Shown piece after piece: positions 1 through 5,546 of a stretch of DNA of 8,679 bases (its first letter is position 1; every line of letters starts with the position of its first letter). Location of the stretch: positions 1-8,679 of the forward strand of contig JABIRQ010000353.1 of NCBI GenBank assembly GCA_018699755.1, in the 5' to 3' direction. This stretch comes from Rhodospirillaceae bacterium. GTDB lineage: Bacteria; Pseudomonadota; Alphaproteobacteria; CADEGL01. The position numbers were made by a program, and so were the translations under genes. The notes below the pieces were generated by a model. It saw only the letters and a program-made list of their open reading frames with translations. It made no database searches and was not told the origin of the DNA.

Positions 1-33
1 CTCCTCAGGATGAGGAGGCCGTCTCGAAGGGTC
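1..33. repeat. Partial REP-like palindromic repeat at the window edge
   Basis: Bases 1-7 and 11-17 are perfect inverted arms (CTCCTCA / TGAGGAG) around a 3-base loop. The stretch GTCTCGAAGG follows at 21-30. Together these resemble a dispersed non-coding repeat I remember from many alphaproteobacterial genomes, in which a CTTCGAGACG block sits next to a CCTCATCCTGAGG palindrome; the resemblance is from memory and unchecked. It lies about 40 bases past the stop of the minus-strand oxidoreductase, so it could also act as that gene's transcription terminator. The window ends before any T-run could be seen. The element is probably cut by the edge. Confidence 0.5.
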
Positions 34-56
34 TGTTTGCCTTCTTCAACACCTTG

Positions 57-1433
57 CTAGACCACCGCCTCCAACGCCTTTCGCACCGCCCGCGCGGCGA
101 TATAGCCCGAATGGCTGGTCGGCCCGGTCGAGGCATAGCCAACATAATCGCCCGCGAAATGCAGCCGCCCTTCCGGCCGGGCCAGGGCGGCTTGGTGATT
201 CAGATGGCCGGGCGCCCAGAAGGGATAGCCGTGCTCCCAGCGGTGGATCCAGGTCTCGCTCACGATGCCCTTGGTCTCCGGGAACATTTCCTCGATATCG
301 GCGAGGTAGAGGTCGCGGATCGCCTCCTCCGTCATGTCCCATTGCCCGGCCGCCTGATTGGCGCCGCTATGGACGTTGATGGCACCACCCGCGGCGCGCG
401 GCTGGCCGGCTTTCCGCAACGGATTCATCAGGTTGTAGAACATGCAGAAAGAGCGATCGATCACCCCGACCATGTAGATATCGTCATAGGGCATCGGGCC
501 GGGTTCGTCGGTGATGGCGGACATGATGATGAAAGGGCCGTAGCGCACGGCATCGAGCGCCGCGGCCTTGTCCTCCGACAGGCCCGAGACCATCCGCCGG
601 GTGATCGGCGCGGGGGTCGCCATGATCACGTAGTCGGCCTGGATCGTAATATCTTCGCCGCCCTGCCGCGCGCGCACCGTGACCCCGTCCGGGCCATGCT
701 CGACGGTTTCGACCGGGGCGCCGGTGACGAGGCGGTTGCCCATCCGGGCGCTCATCGCATCGACCAGCTCGCCCATCCCGCCCGGAATCGTCTCACGCAC
801 CATCGCGGCATCGGCCCAGAGGTTGCCCACGACCGAGGCGCCGAAATGCCCGCTCATCTCATGGGTTTCGGCCGTCACCCGGTTGACCATGGTGCGCATG
901 ATCGCCTCGACCTCGGGATGCATCTTTCCCAGCACCTCGGCGAAGTTCCTGGCGTCGAGATCGGGATCGCCCGGCGCCTCCACCACCTCGCCATCGAACC
1001 CGTCATGGCCGTGGATTGGATCGTCGATGATGCGGCGCACGCGCCGGTTGGCCAGCATCAAGCGCAACCCGGTGCGGATCAGGGAAATGCGGCCGCCGAG
1101 CGAGAGCGGCATGCGGAACGGATAGGTTTCGAATCGCCCGCCGCGAACCAGCTTTCCTTTCATCCAGACCGTCGCCATCTCGCCCTCGGCCTGGATCGTT
1201 TTCAGGTCCAGTTCCTCGGCGATCTGGCCGACCGGCGAATCCAGGCCGCCGATAAAATGCGCGCCCACGGTCATCCAATGCGGCCCACGCCGTTTCGAGA
1301 AGATGCGCCCGCCGAGCCGGTCGTCCGCCTCGAGCAAAACCACGTCCCGATCGCGCAAGGCCCAGGCGGCGGCGAGGCCGCCGATGCCCCCGCCAACGAC
1401 CACCACTTCGTGTCGTTCCACCGCCATGACCAT
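57..1433 (-). CDS. FAD-dependent amine-oxidase-type oxidoreductase
   Basis: A 458-residue flavoprotein of the superfamily holding amine oxidases, protoporphyrinogen oxidase and phytoene-desaturase-like enzymes. Residues 10-19 carry the Rossmann dinucleotide fold (VVVVGGGIGG), followed by acidic Glu35 for the FAD ribose and the DRLGGR motif at 38-43. The C-terminal FAD closure begins at LHFAGDY (424-430) and continues through a serine/threonine-rich turn into SGYIAARAV. Length suits a complete family member. There is no signal peptide, so it is probably cytoplasmic or loosely membrane-associated. The start at 1433 has GGGGGAG (1438-1444) four bases upstream; a second ATG two codons in (1427) sits ten bases from the same site and is an alternative. 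It follows mobA after 76 bases on the same strand. The substrate cannot be told from the sequence, and a role in cofactor synthesis is not supported. Confidence 0.9.
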   Translation of the reverse strand: MVMAVERHEVVVVGGGIGGLAAAWALRDRDVVLLEADDRLGGRIFSKRRGPHWMTVGAHFIGGLDSPVGQIAEELDLKTIQAEGEMATVWMKGKLVRGGRFETYPFRMPLSLGGRISLIRTGLRLMLANRRVRRIIDDPIHGHDGFDGEVVEAPGDPDLDARNFAEVLGKMHPEVEAIMRTMVNRVTAETHEMSGHFGASVVGNLWADAAMVRETIPGGMGELVDAMSARMGNRLVTGAPVETVEHGPDGVTVRARQGGEDITIQADYVIMATPAPITRRMVSGLSEDKAAALDAVRYGPFIIMSAITDEPGPMPYDDIYMVGVIDRSFCMFYNLMNPLRKAGQPRAAGGAINVHSGANQAAGQWDMTEEAIRDLYLADIEEMFPETKGIVSETWIHRWEHGYPFWAPGHLNHQAALARPEGRLHFAGDYVGYASTGPTSHSGYIAARAVRKALEAVV

Positions 1434-1456
1434 TTCACTCCCCCAAGGATCGCTCC

Positions 1457-1485
1457 ATCCCAGTCCCAGGGGCCGGAAATGTAAA
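1457..1485 (-). promoter_or_regulatory. Weak candidate promoter for the oxidoreductase
   Basis: Reading the minus strand, TTTACA (1480-1485) is followed after 17 bases by TGGGAT (1457-1462), about 23 bases before the oxidoreductase start. The -35 box is close to consensus, but the -10 matches only three of six positions. Read-through from fdhD-mobA is equally possible, since I see no terminator between mobA and this gene. Confidence 0.22.
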
Positions 1486-1509
1486 GCGCGGGATGCGACG
1501 AAACGGGCC

Positions 1510-2133
1510 TCAGCCGTGCTCGGCGAGCAGGCGTTCGGCCTCGTCCAGATCCTCGGGGCGGTTCGTGTTGAAGAAAGGATCGAAGCCGGACGACGGGAAT
1601 TCGACCTCGATCAAGCGGTATCCGGCGGTCCAGTCGTCGACCTTGCGGGCTCCGCCCTCCAAGGCTTCGCGCAGCGCCGGTGCCAGACGCACCGGCCAGA
1701 GGCCGAAGACCGGATGCAACCGGCCGTCCGACGCGGCACAGGCCAGCTCCGCCCCGCCCAGGCGCAGGGATTCTTCCATGACCTCGACCAGGTCGCTGGG
1801 AAAGAAGGGCGCGTCGGTCGGAAACGTCGCGATCAAAGGGCAATGCGGCGCGTTCTCATGGGTCCATTCCATGCCCGTCAGCACGCCCGCCAGCGGCCCG
1901 GCGAAGCCCTCGAACCGGTCGGCCGCGACGGGCAAGCCGAATTCGGCGAAGCGCGCGGGGTCGCCATTGGCGTTGAGGACCAGGGCTTCGACCTGGGGCC
2001 GCGCGCGCTCGACGATATGAGACAGGATCGGGCGACCGCCCAACGGGCGCAGGCATTTGTCGCCGCCGCCCATGCGGCGCGACTGCCCCCCGGCGAGCAG
2101 AACGCCGCAGACCGGCGGCGCCTTCTGCGTCAT
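1510..2133 (-). CDS. mobA: Molybdenum cofactor guanylyltransferase MobA
   Basis: A 207-residue protein that transfers GMP from GTP to the Mo- or W-pterin cofactor, giving the guanine-dinucleotide form used by DMSO-reductase-family enzymes such as formate dehydrogenase. The N-terminal nucleotide-binding signature LLAGGQSRRMGGGDK is at residues 12-26. A metal-binding-type TDAPFF segment is at 106-111, HPVFGLWP at 140-147, and the typical C-terminal FFNTNRPEDL at 187-196. Length matches the family. The reading frame stays open upstream inside fdhD, but the family N-terminus and the ATG at 2133 define the start. That ATG shares ATGA with the fdhD stop codon, so translation of the two genes is probably coupled. 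Cytoplasmic. No mobB or moeA lies in the window. Confidence 0.95.
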   Translation of the reverse strand: MTQKAPPVCGVLLAGGQSRRMGGGDKCLRPLGGRPILSHIVERARPQVEALVLNANGDPARFAEFGLPVAADRFEGFAGPLAGVLTGMEWTHENAPHCPLIATFPTDAPFFPSDLVEVMEESLRLGGAELACAASDGRLHPVFGLWPVRLAPALREALEGGARKVDDWTAGYRLIEVEFPSSGFDPFFNTNRPEDLDEAERLLAEHG

Positions 2134-3011
2134 GCCGCGTCCTCGCTCAGGCTCGCCTTGCGCTGCATCCGGCGGCCTTCCTCCGGCACCGATTCCGGAT
2201 CGGCATCGAAGCGCAACCGGTGCTCCCCGGCCAGGGCCACGAACCGCTTGCCCTTGGCCCGCCCCACCAGGGTCAGGTTCGCCTGGCGGGCGAGCGCCAC
2301 GCCCCAGGCGGTGAAGCCCGAGCGGGAGACCAGAATCGGTATGCCCATCTGTACCGTCTTGATCACCATCTCGCTGGTCAGCCGGCCGGTCGTATAGAAG
2401 ATCTTGTCCGCCGCCGTCACGCCGTTGCGCCACATATGGCCGGCGATCTTGTCGACCGCGTTGTGGCGCCCGACATCCTCCATATAGACCAAGGCCCGGT
2501 CCTCGCGGCACAGCACGCAGCCGTGGATCGCCCCGGCCGCCAGATACAAGCTGGGGGTCGTGTTGATCGCCTTGGACAGGGCGTAGAGCCAGGACGTGCA
2601 CAACTCCGCGCCCTCGGGCAGGCGGGCCGCCTCGAAGCTGTCCATGACGTCGCCGAAGACCGTGCCCTGGGCGCAACCGGAGGTGCGCACCTTCTTCTTC
2701 AGCTTCTCTTCGTAGTCGGTCCGGCGCGCCGTGCGCACGACGACGACGCCCGTCTCGTCGTCCAGGTCGATGCCCGTCACCTCGTCATCCCGGCGCAGCA
2801 TGTTCTGGTTGAGCAGAAAGCCGAGAGCCAGCTCCTCCGGATAGTCGCCGACCGTCATTACGGTGACGATTTCCTGGCCGTTGAGGAACAGGGTCAGCGG
2901 TCGTTCGACCACGACTCGCGTTTCAATCTCCCGGCCGTCCTGATCCAGCCCGCGCACCGATTCGGTCAGGCGCGGATCGTCGGGATTCGGCCCAATCCGA
3001 TATTCCGTCAT
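2130..3011 (-). CDS. fdhD: Formate dehydrogenase accessory sulfurtransferase FdhD
   Basis: A 293-residue cytoplasmic accessory protein. In the family it receives sulfur from a cysteine desulfurase and passes it to the bis-MGD cofactor, making formate dehydrogenase active. Recognised by the ERPLTLFLNG N-terminal segment (36-45), LALGFL (61-66), MEDVGRHNAVDK (177-188), FYTTGRLTSEMV (205-216) and SRSGFTAWGVALA (229-241). Where the E. coli protein has a CxxC pair, this one has only Cys113 in SGCAQG; a CVLC pair occurs instead at 165-168, just ahead of DVGRHNA. A more upstream ATG at 3086 would add 25 residues unlike the family; the ATG at 3011 is preferred because AAGGAG lies six bases before it. 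It overlaps mobA by ATGA and is divergent from tupBCA. Confidence 0.95.
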   Translation of the reverse strand: MTEYRIGPNPDDPRLTESVRGLDQDGREIETRVVVERPLTLFLNGQEIVTVMTVGDYPEELALGFLLNQNMLRRDDEVTGIDLDDETGVVVVRTARRTDYEEKLKKKVRTSGCAQGTVFGDVMDSFEAARLPEGAELCTSWLYALSKAINTTPSLYLAAGAIHGCVLCREDRALVYMEDVGRHNAVDKIAGHMWRNGVTAADKIFYTTGRLTSEMVIKTVQMGIPILVSRSGFTAWGVALARQANLTLVGRAKGKRFVALAGEHRLRFDADPESVPEEGRRMQRKASLSEDAA

Positions 3012-3017
3012 GGGGCT

Positions 3018-3023
3018 CTCCTT
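3018..3023 (-). promoter_or_regulatory. Ribosome binding site deciding the fdhD start
   Basis: On the minus strand AAGGAG stands six bases before the ATG at 3011. It is a near-perfect Shine-Dalgarno match and favours this start over the upstream in-frame ATG at 3086. It overlaps GGCTAAG (3021-3027), which is an inverted copy of the core of the 3087-3111 repeats. Confidence 0.75.
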
Positions 3024-3029
3024 AGCCAC

Positions 3030-3058
3030 AGTATGGGATCGGCCACAGGGGCGGACAA
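3030..3058 (-). promoter_or_regulatory. Candidate fdhD-mobA promoter
   Basis: Reading the minus strand, TTGTCC (3053-3058) and CATACT (3030-3035) are separated by exactly 17 bases. Each matches four of six consensus sigma-70 positions. Transcription would begin roughly 12 bases before the fdhD start, leaving a short leader that contains the ribosome binding site. Called by inspection only. Confidence 0.45.
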
Positions 3059-3086
3059 GCGGACGGTGGAACCGGCCCGGCGCCAT

Positions 3087-3111
3087 GCTAAGAAAGCTCG
3101 GCTAAGAAAGC
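3087..3111. repeat. Tandem 11-base direct repeat in the fdhD/tupB divergent region
   Basis: GCTAAGAAAGC occurs exactly at 3087-3097 and again at 3101-3111, a 14-base period with a TCG spacer. Each copy is itself an imperfect palindrome (GCT-5-AGC). The pair lies 34-58 bases before the tupB start and upstream of the proposed fdhD promoter, where an operator controlling one or both transcripts would sit. An inverted GGCTAAG lies at 3021-3027 over the fdhD ribosome binding site. No regulator gene is visible in the window. Confidence 0.6.
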
Positions 3112-3115
3112 CGGG
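3097..3115 (+). promoter_or_regulatory. Small hairpin in the tupB upstream region
   Basis: Bases 3097-3103 (CTCGGCT) can pair with 3109-3115 (AGCCGGG) through seven pairs including one G-T wobble, around loop AAGAA. It contains the second copy of the 11-base repeat. It may be an RNA structure in the tupB leader or simply the dyad of a protein site. I could not identify a convincing plus-strand promoter for tupB, so whether this segment is transcribed is unknown. Confidence 0.3.
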
Positions 3116-3144
3116 AACCGGATGCCAGCCAGACAACGGGGCCG

Positions 3145-3849
3145 ATGAACGAGTTCGGCGACGCCTTCCATACCGCCCTCGTGATGATCGTCTCGGCGAA
3201 CCCGGACCTGATCGAGATCGTCGGTCTGTCCCTGCGCGTCAGCCTCAGCGCGGTCGTTATCGCCGCCCTGCTCGGCATGCCGTTGGGCGCCGCTCTCGCA
3301 GTGTTCGCGTTTCCGGGTCGGCGGGCGGTCGTCGTCGCCATCAACGCCCTGATGGGCCTGCCGCCGGTCGTCGTCGGGCTGACCGTCTATCTGATGCTTT
3401 CGCGCGGCGGGCCGCTCGGCGTGCTGGGCCTGCTCTTCACGCCCGGCGCGATGATCGTCGCCCAGGTCGTCCTGGTTCTGCCCATTGTCGCCGCCCTGAC
3501 CCGCCAGACGGTCGAGGACCTGTGGCTCGAATACCGGGAGCAGCTCGTCTCCCTCGGGGTCACGCCGCGGCGCGCGGTCCGGACCATGTTGTGGGACGGA
3601 CGGATCACCCTGCTGACCGCTTTTCTGGCCGGTTTCGGCCGGGCCAGCGCCGAGGTCGGCGCCGTCATCATCGTGGGCGGGAATATCGACCACCTGACCC
3701 GCGTGATGACGACGGCCATCGCCCTCGAAACCAGCAAGGGCGATCTGGCGCTCGCCCTGGCGCTGGGGCTCGTCCTGCTGGCCGTCTCCTTCGCGGTCAA
3801 CGCCGCCGCGCAGATCCTGCGCGATATGGTCGTTCGGGCCCAGGGCTGA
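3145..3849 (+). CDS. tupB: Tungstate ABC transporter permease TupB
   Basis: A 234-residue inner-membrane permease forming the channel of a tungstate importer. Hydrophobic segments appear at about 24-56, 61-85, 94-118, 153-178 and 200-225. The cytoplasmic EAA-type coupling loop, which docks on the ATPase, runs about 128-168 and includes REQLVSLGVTPRRAVRTML (131-149). The conserved GLPPVVVGL (71-79) and SAEVGAVIIVGGNI (168-181) are typical of TupB/ModB-like permeases. Assignment to tungstate rather than molybdate rests mainly on the TupA-type binding protein encoded downstream. It starts the operon; tupC begins three bases after its stop. The start is the first ATG in frame; the ribosome binding site is weak (ACGGGG just upstream). 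Confidence 0.9.
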   Translation: MNEFGDAFHTALVMIVSANPDLIEIVGLSLRVSLSAVVIAALLGMPLGAALAVFAFPGRRAVVVAINALMGLPPVVVGLTVYLMLSRGGPLGVLGLLFTPGAMIVAQVVLVLPIVAALTRQTVEDLWLEYREQLVSLGVTPRRAVRTMLWDGRITLLTAFLAGFGRASAEVGAVIIVGGNIDHLTRVMTTAIALETSKGDLALALALGLVLLAVSFAVNAAAQILRDMVVRAQG

Positions 3850-3852
3850 ACC

Positions 3853-4575
3853 ATGACGGCACCGACCATCCTGCCCCTCTCCATCGAACGGCTTTTCTAT
3901 GCCGTGGCCGGGCGCGCACTTCTCGAATCCGTGTCGGTCGAGATCGCCGCCGGCTCGCGCACCGTGATCCTGGGACCGAACGGCGCCGGCAAGAGCCTCT
4001 GCCTGCGTCTCGCCCAGGGACTGATCGCGCCGACCGCCGGTTGCGTGGTCTGGAAGGGGCCGGGCGCGGCGCAAGCCAAGATGCGCCAGGCCATGGTTTT
4101 CCAGCGCCCAGTCCTGCTCCGCCGCTCGGCGGCGGCCAATGTCAGCTATGCCCTGGCCGTCAGGGGCGTGCCGCGCGCCGATCGCCCGAGCCGGGTTGAA
4201 GAAGCCCTCGCCCGGGCCGGCCTGGCCGGGCTGGGCGACCGCCCGGCGCGCACGATGTCGGGCGGCGAGCAGCAGAAACTCGCCCTGGCCCGCGCCTGGG
4301 CCCTAAAACCCGAAGTGCTTTTCCTCGACGAACCCACGGCCAGCCTCGACCCGGCCGCCGTGCGCGCGGTCGAAGCGATGATCCAGGCGATCCACGAGGG
4401 CGGCACCAAGATCGTCATGACGACCCACGATCTGGGCCAGGCCAAGCGGCTGGCCGACGAAGTTCTGTTCCTTCACAATGGCCGCCTGGTCGAGCGGGCG
4501 CCGGCCGACCGGTTCTTCGAGCACCCCTCGACACTCCAGGCTGCCGCCTTCCTGCGCGGCGAGATCCTGGCCTGA
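3853..4575 (+). CDS. tupC: Tungstate ABC transporter ATP-binding protein TupC
   Basis: A 240-residue ATPase that drives tungstate import from the cytoplasmic face of TupB. All nucleotide-binding motifs are intact: Walker A GPNGAGKS (41-48), Q-loop Gln84 in MVFQRPVLLRRS, signature MSGGEQQ (135-141), Walker B VLFLDE (155-160), D-loop SLD (164-166) and switch His192 in MTTHD. There is no C-terminal regulatory (molbindin/TOBE) extension of the kind seen in ModC, so feedback by bound oxyanion within this subunit is unlikely. The gene begins three bases after tupB, with AGGG seven bases before the ATG inside the end of tupB, which suggests translational coupling. tupA follows after 24 bases. Confidence 0.93.
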   Translation: MTAPTILPLSIERLFYAVAGRALLESVSVEIAAGSRTVILGPNGAGKSLCLRLAQGLIAPTAGCVVWKGPGAAQAKMRQAMVFQRPVLLRRSAAANVSYALAVRGVPRADRPSRVEEALARAGLAGLGDRPARTMSGGEQQKLALARAWALKPEVLFLDEPTASLDPAAVRAVEAMIQAIHEGGTKIVMTTHDLGQAKRLADEVLFLHNGRLVERAPADRFFEHPSTLQAAAFLRGEILA

Positions 4576-4599
4576 CAGCGACACGACAATGAGGAAAGA

Positions 4600-5442
4600 A
4601 TGCTCACGGCGAAGCGCTTACTGGTTGTGGCAGGACTGCTCCTCGGTCTGATTCTGGCGGGCTCGGGGGTTTCCGCGGATGACGAGAGATCGATCATCGT
4701 CGCTTCGACCACCTCGACCGCGAATTCCGGCCTGTTCGACGCGCTTCTGCCTCGGTTCACCGAGGAAACCGGCATCGCGGTCCATATCGTGGCAGTCGGC
4801 ACGGGCCAGGCCTTTCGCATCGCCAAGGCGGGCGATGCCGATGTCCTGTTGGTCCATGACGAGAAAGCCGGGGAGGCGTTCGTCGCCGAGGGTTTCGGCG
4901 CGGAGCGGCGGCGCGTCATGTACAACGATTTCGTCATCGTCGGCTCGGCCGAAGACCCGGCCGGGCTGCGCGGGATGCACGATGCTCCCGCCGCCATCGC
5001 CAAGATTGCCGAGACCAAGGCTCTCTTCGCATCGCGCGGCGACGACAGCGGCACCAATCGGGCCGAGCTGCGCCTGTGGCAGGAAACCGGGACCGATCCG
5101 AAACACGCTTCGGGAGCCTGGTACCGGGAAGCCGGATCGGGGATGGGCGCCACCCTGAACACGGCCTCGGGCCTGGACGCCTATGCCCTGACCGATCGCG
5201 GGACCTGGGTCAGCTTCGGCAACAAGGGCAATCTGGAAATCCTGGTCGAGGGCGACAAGCGCCTCTTCAACCAATACGGCATCATCGTCGTCAATCCGGA
5301 CCGCTTTCCCCACGTGAAGGCGGCCGACGCGCGCCGTTTCATGACATGGCTGACCGCGGACGAGGGCCAGGCCGCTATCGCGGCCTACCGTGTCGACGGC
5401 CAGCAGCTTTTCTTCCCGAACTATCTGGCACCGGGATCTTGA
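4600..5442 (+). CDS. tupA: Tungstate-binding periplasmic protein TupA
   Basis: A 280-residue solute-binding protein that captures tungstate in the periplasm and delivers it to TupB. A Sec signal peptide is clear: KR near the start, a leucine-rich core (7-20) and probable cleavage after VSA (24-26). Mature-protein family marks are ASTTSTANSGL (35-45), VGTGQAF (66-72), MYNDFVIVG (107-115), SRGDDSGTN (145-153) and GMGATL shortly after. The oxyanion-binding TTTS motif of characterised TupA proteins reads STTS here (36-39), a conservative change. The start has GAGG five bases upstream. The binding protein is last in the operon (B-C-A), whereas tupA usually comes first. There is no lipobox, so it is probably soluble. 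ModA and WtpA lack this motif set, which makes molybdate the less likely main ligand. Confidence 0.92.
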   Translation: MLTAKRLLVVAGLLLGLILAGSGVSADDERSIIVASTTSTANSGLFDALLPRFTEETGIAVHIVAVGTGQAFRIAKAGDADVLLVHDEKAGEAFVAEGFGAERRRVMYNDFVIVGSAEDPAGLRGMHDAPAAIAKIAETKALFASRGDDSGTNRAELRLWQETGTDPKHASGAWYREAGSGMGATLNTASGLDAYALTDRGTWVSFGNKGNLEILVEGDKRLFNQYGIIVVNPDRFPHVKAADARRFMTWLTADEGQAAIAAYRVDGQQLFFPNYLAPGS

Positions 5443-5473
5443 CCCGGCCCCGAACGCACCGGCCAAGGGTCGA

Positions 5474-5501
5474 TTGAAACTCTCTGTCGCCGACGTATGT
5501 T
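5474..5501 (+). promoter_or_regulatory. Candidate moaA promoter
   Basis: TTGAAA (5474-5479) and TATGTT (5496-5501) are separated by 16 bases, a good sigma-70-type pair lying between tupA and moaA. Transcription would start near 5508, giving a leader of about 40 bases. This suggests moaA can be expressed independently of tupBCA. Confidence 0.5.
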
Positions 5502-5510
5502 AGGCGCCAT

Positions 5511-5529
5511 CGGTCCCGCAGCGGGGCCG
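5511..5529 (+). promoter_or_regulatory. Hairpin in the moaA leader
   Basis: CGGTCCC (5511-5517) can pair with GGGGCCG (5523-5529), seven pairs including one T-G wobble, around loop GCAGC. It lies just after the proposed transcription start and ten bases before the AAGGG ribosome binding site. No T-run follows, so it is not an intrinsic terminator. The leader is far too short for a known molybdenum-cofactor riboswitch. Function is unknown and it may be chance. Confidence 0.3.
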
Positions 5530-5546
5530 CAAGACGACAAGGGAAT

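Noticed and set aside
54..1484. Plus-strand open frame of 476 codons opposite the oxidoreductase
   Set aside because: Its protein has no recognisable domain and is rich in His/Arg/Asp as expected from the antisense of a GC-rich gene; the minus-strand frame has clear FAD motifs.
2134..2676. N-terminal extension of mobA upstream into fdhD
   Set aside because: The frame is open but encodes an Arg/Gly-rich shadow of fdhD; the MobA family start matches the ATG at 2133.
3012..3144. ModE-type operator between fdhD and tupB
   Set aside because: No AT-rich TATAT-type dyad is present; the repeats found there have a different sequence.
3088..4074. Minus-strand open frame of 328 codons opposite tupB
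   Set aside because: Low-complexity Gly/Asp/Gln/Arg-rich shadow of the tupB and tupC coding sequence.
2220..4199. Plus-strand open frame of 659 codons, one of the two longest in the window
   Set aside because: It runs antisense to fdhD and then out of frame through tupB and tupC, all three of which have strong family motifs. No domain is visible in its translation.
5443..5546. Molybdenum-cofactor riboswitch before moaA
   Set aside because: The leader after the candidate promoter is about 40 bases, much shorter than the known element, and only one small hairpin is seen.
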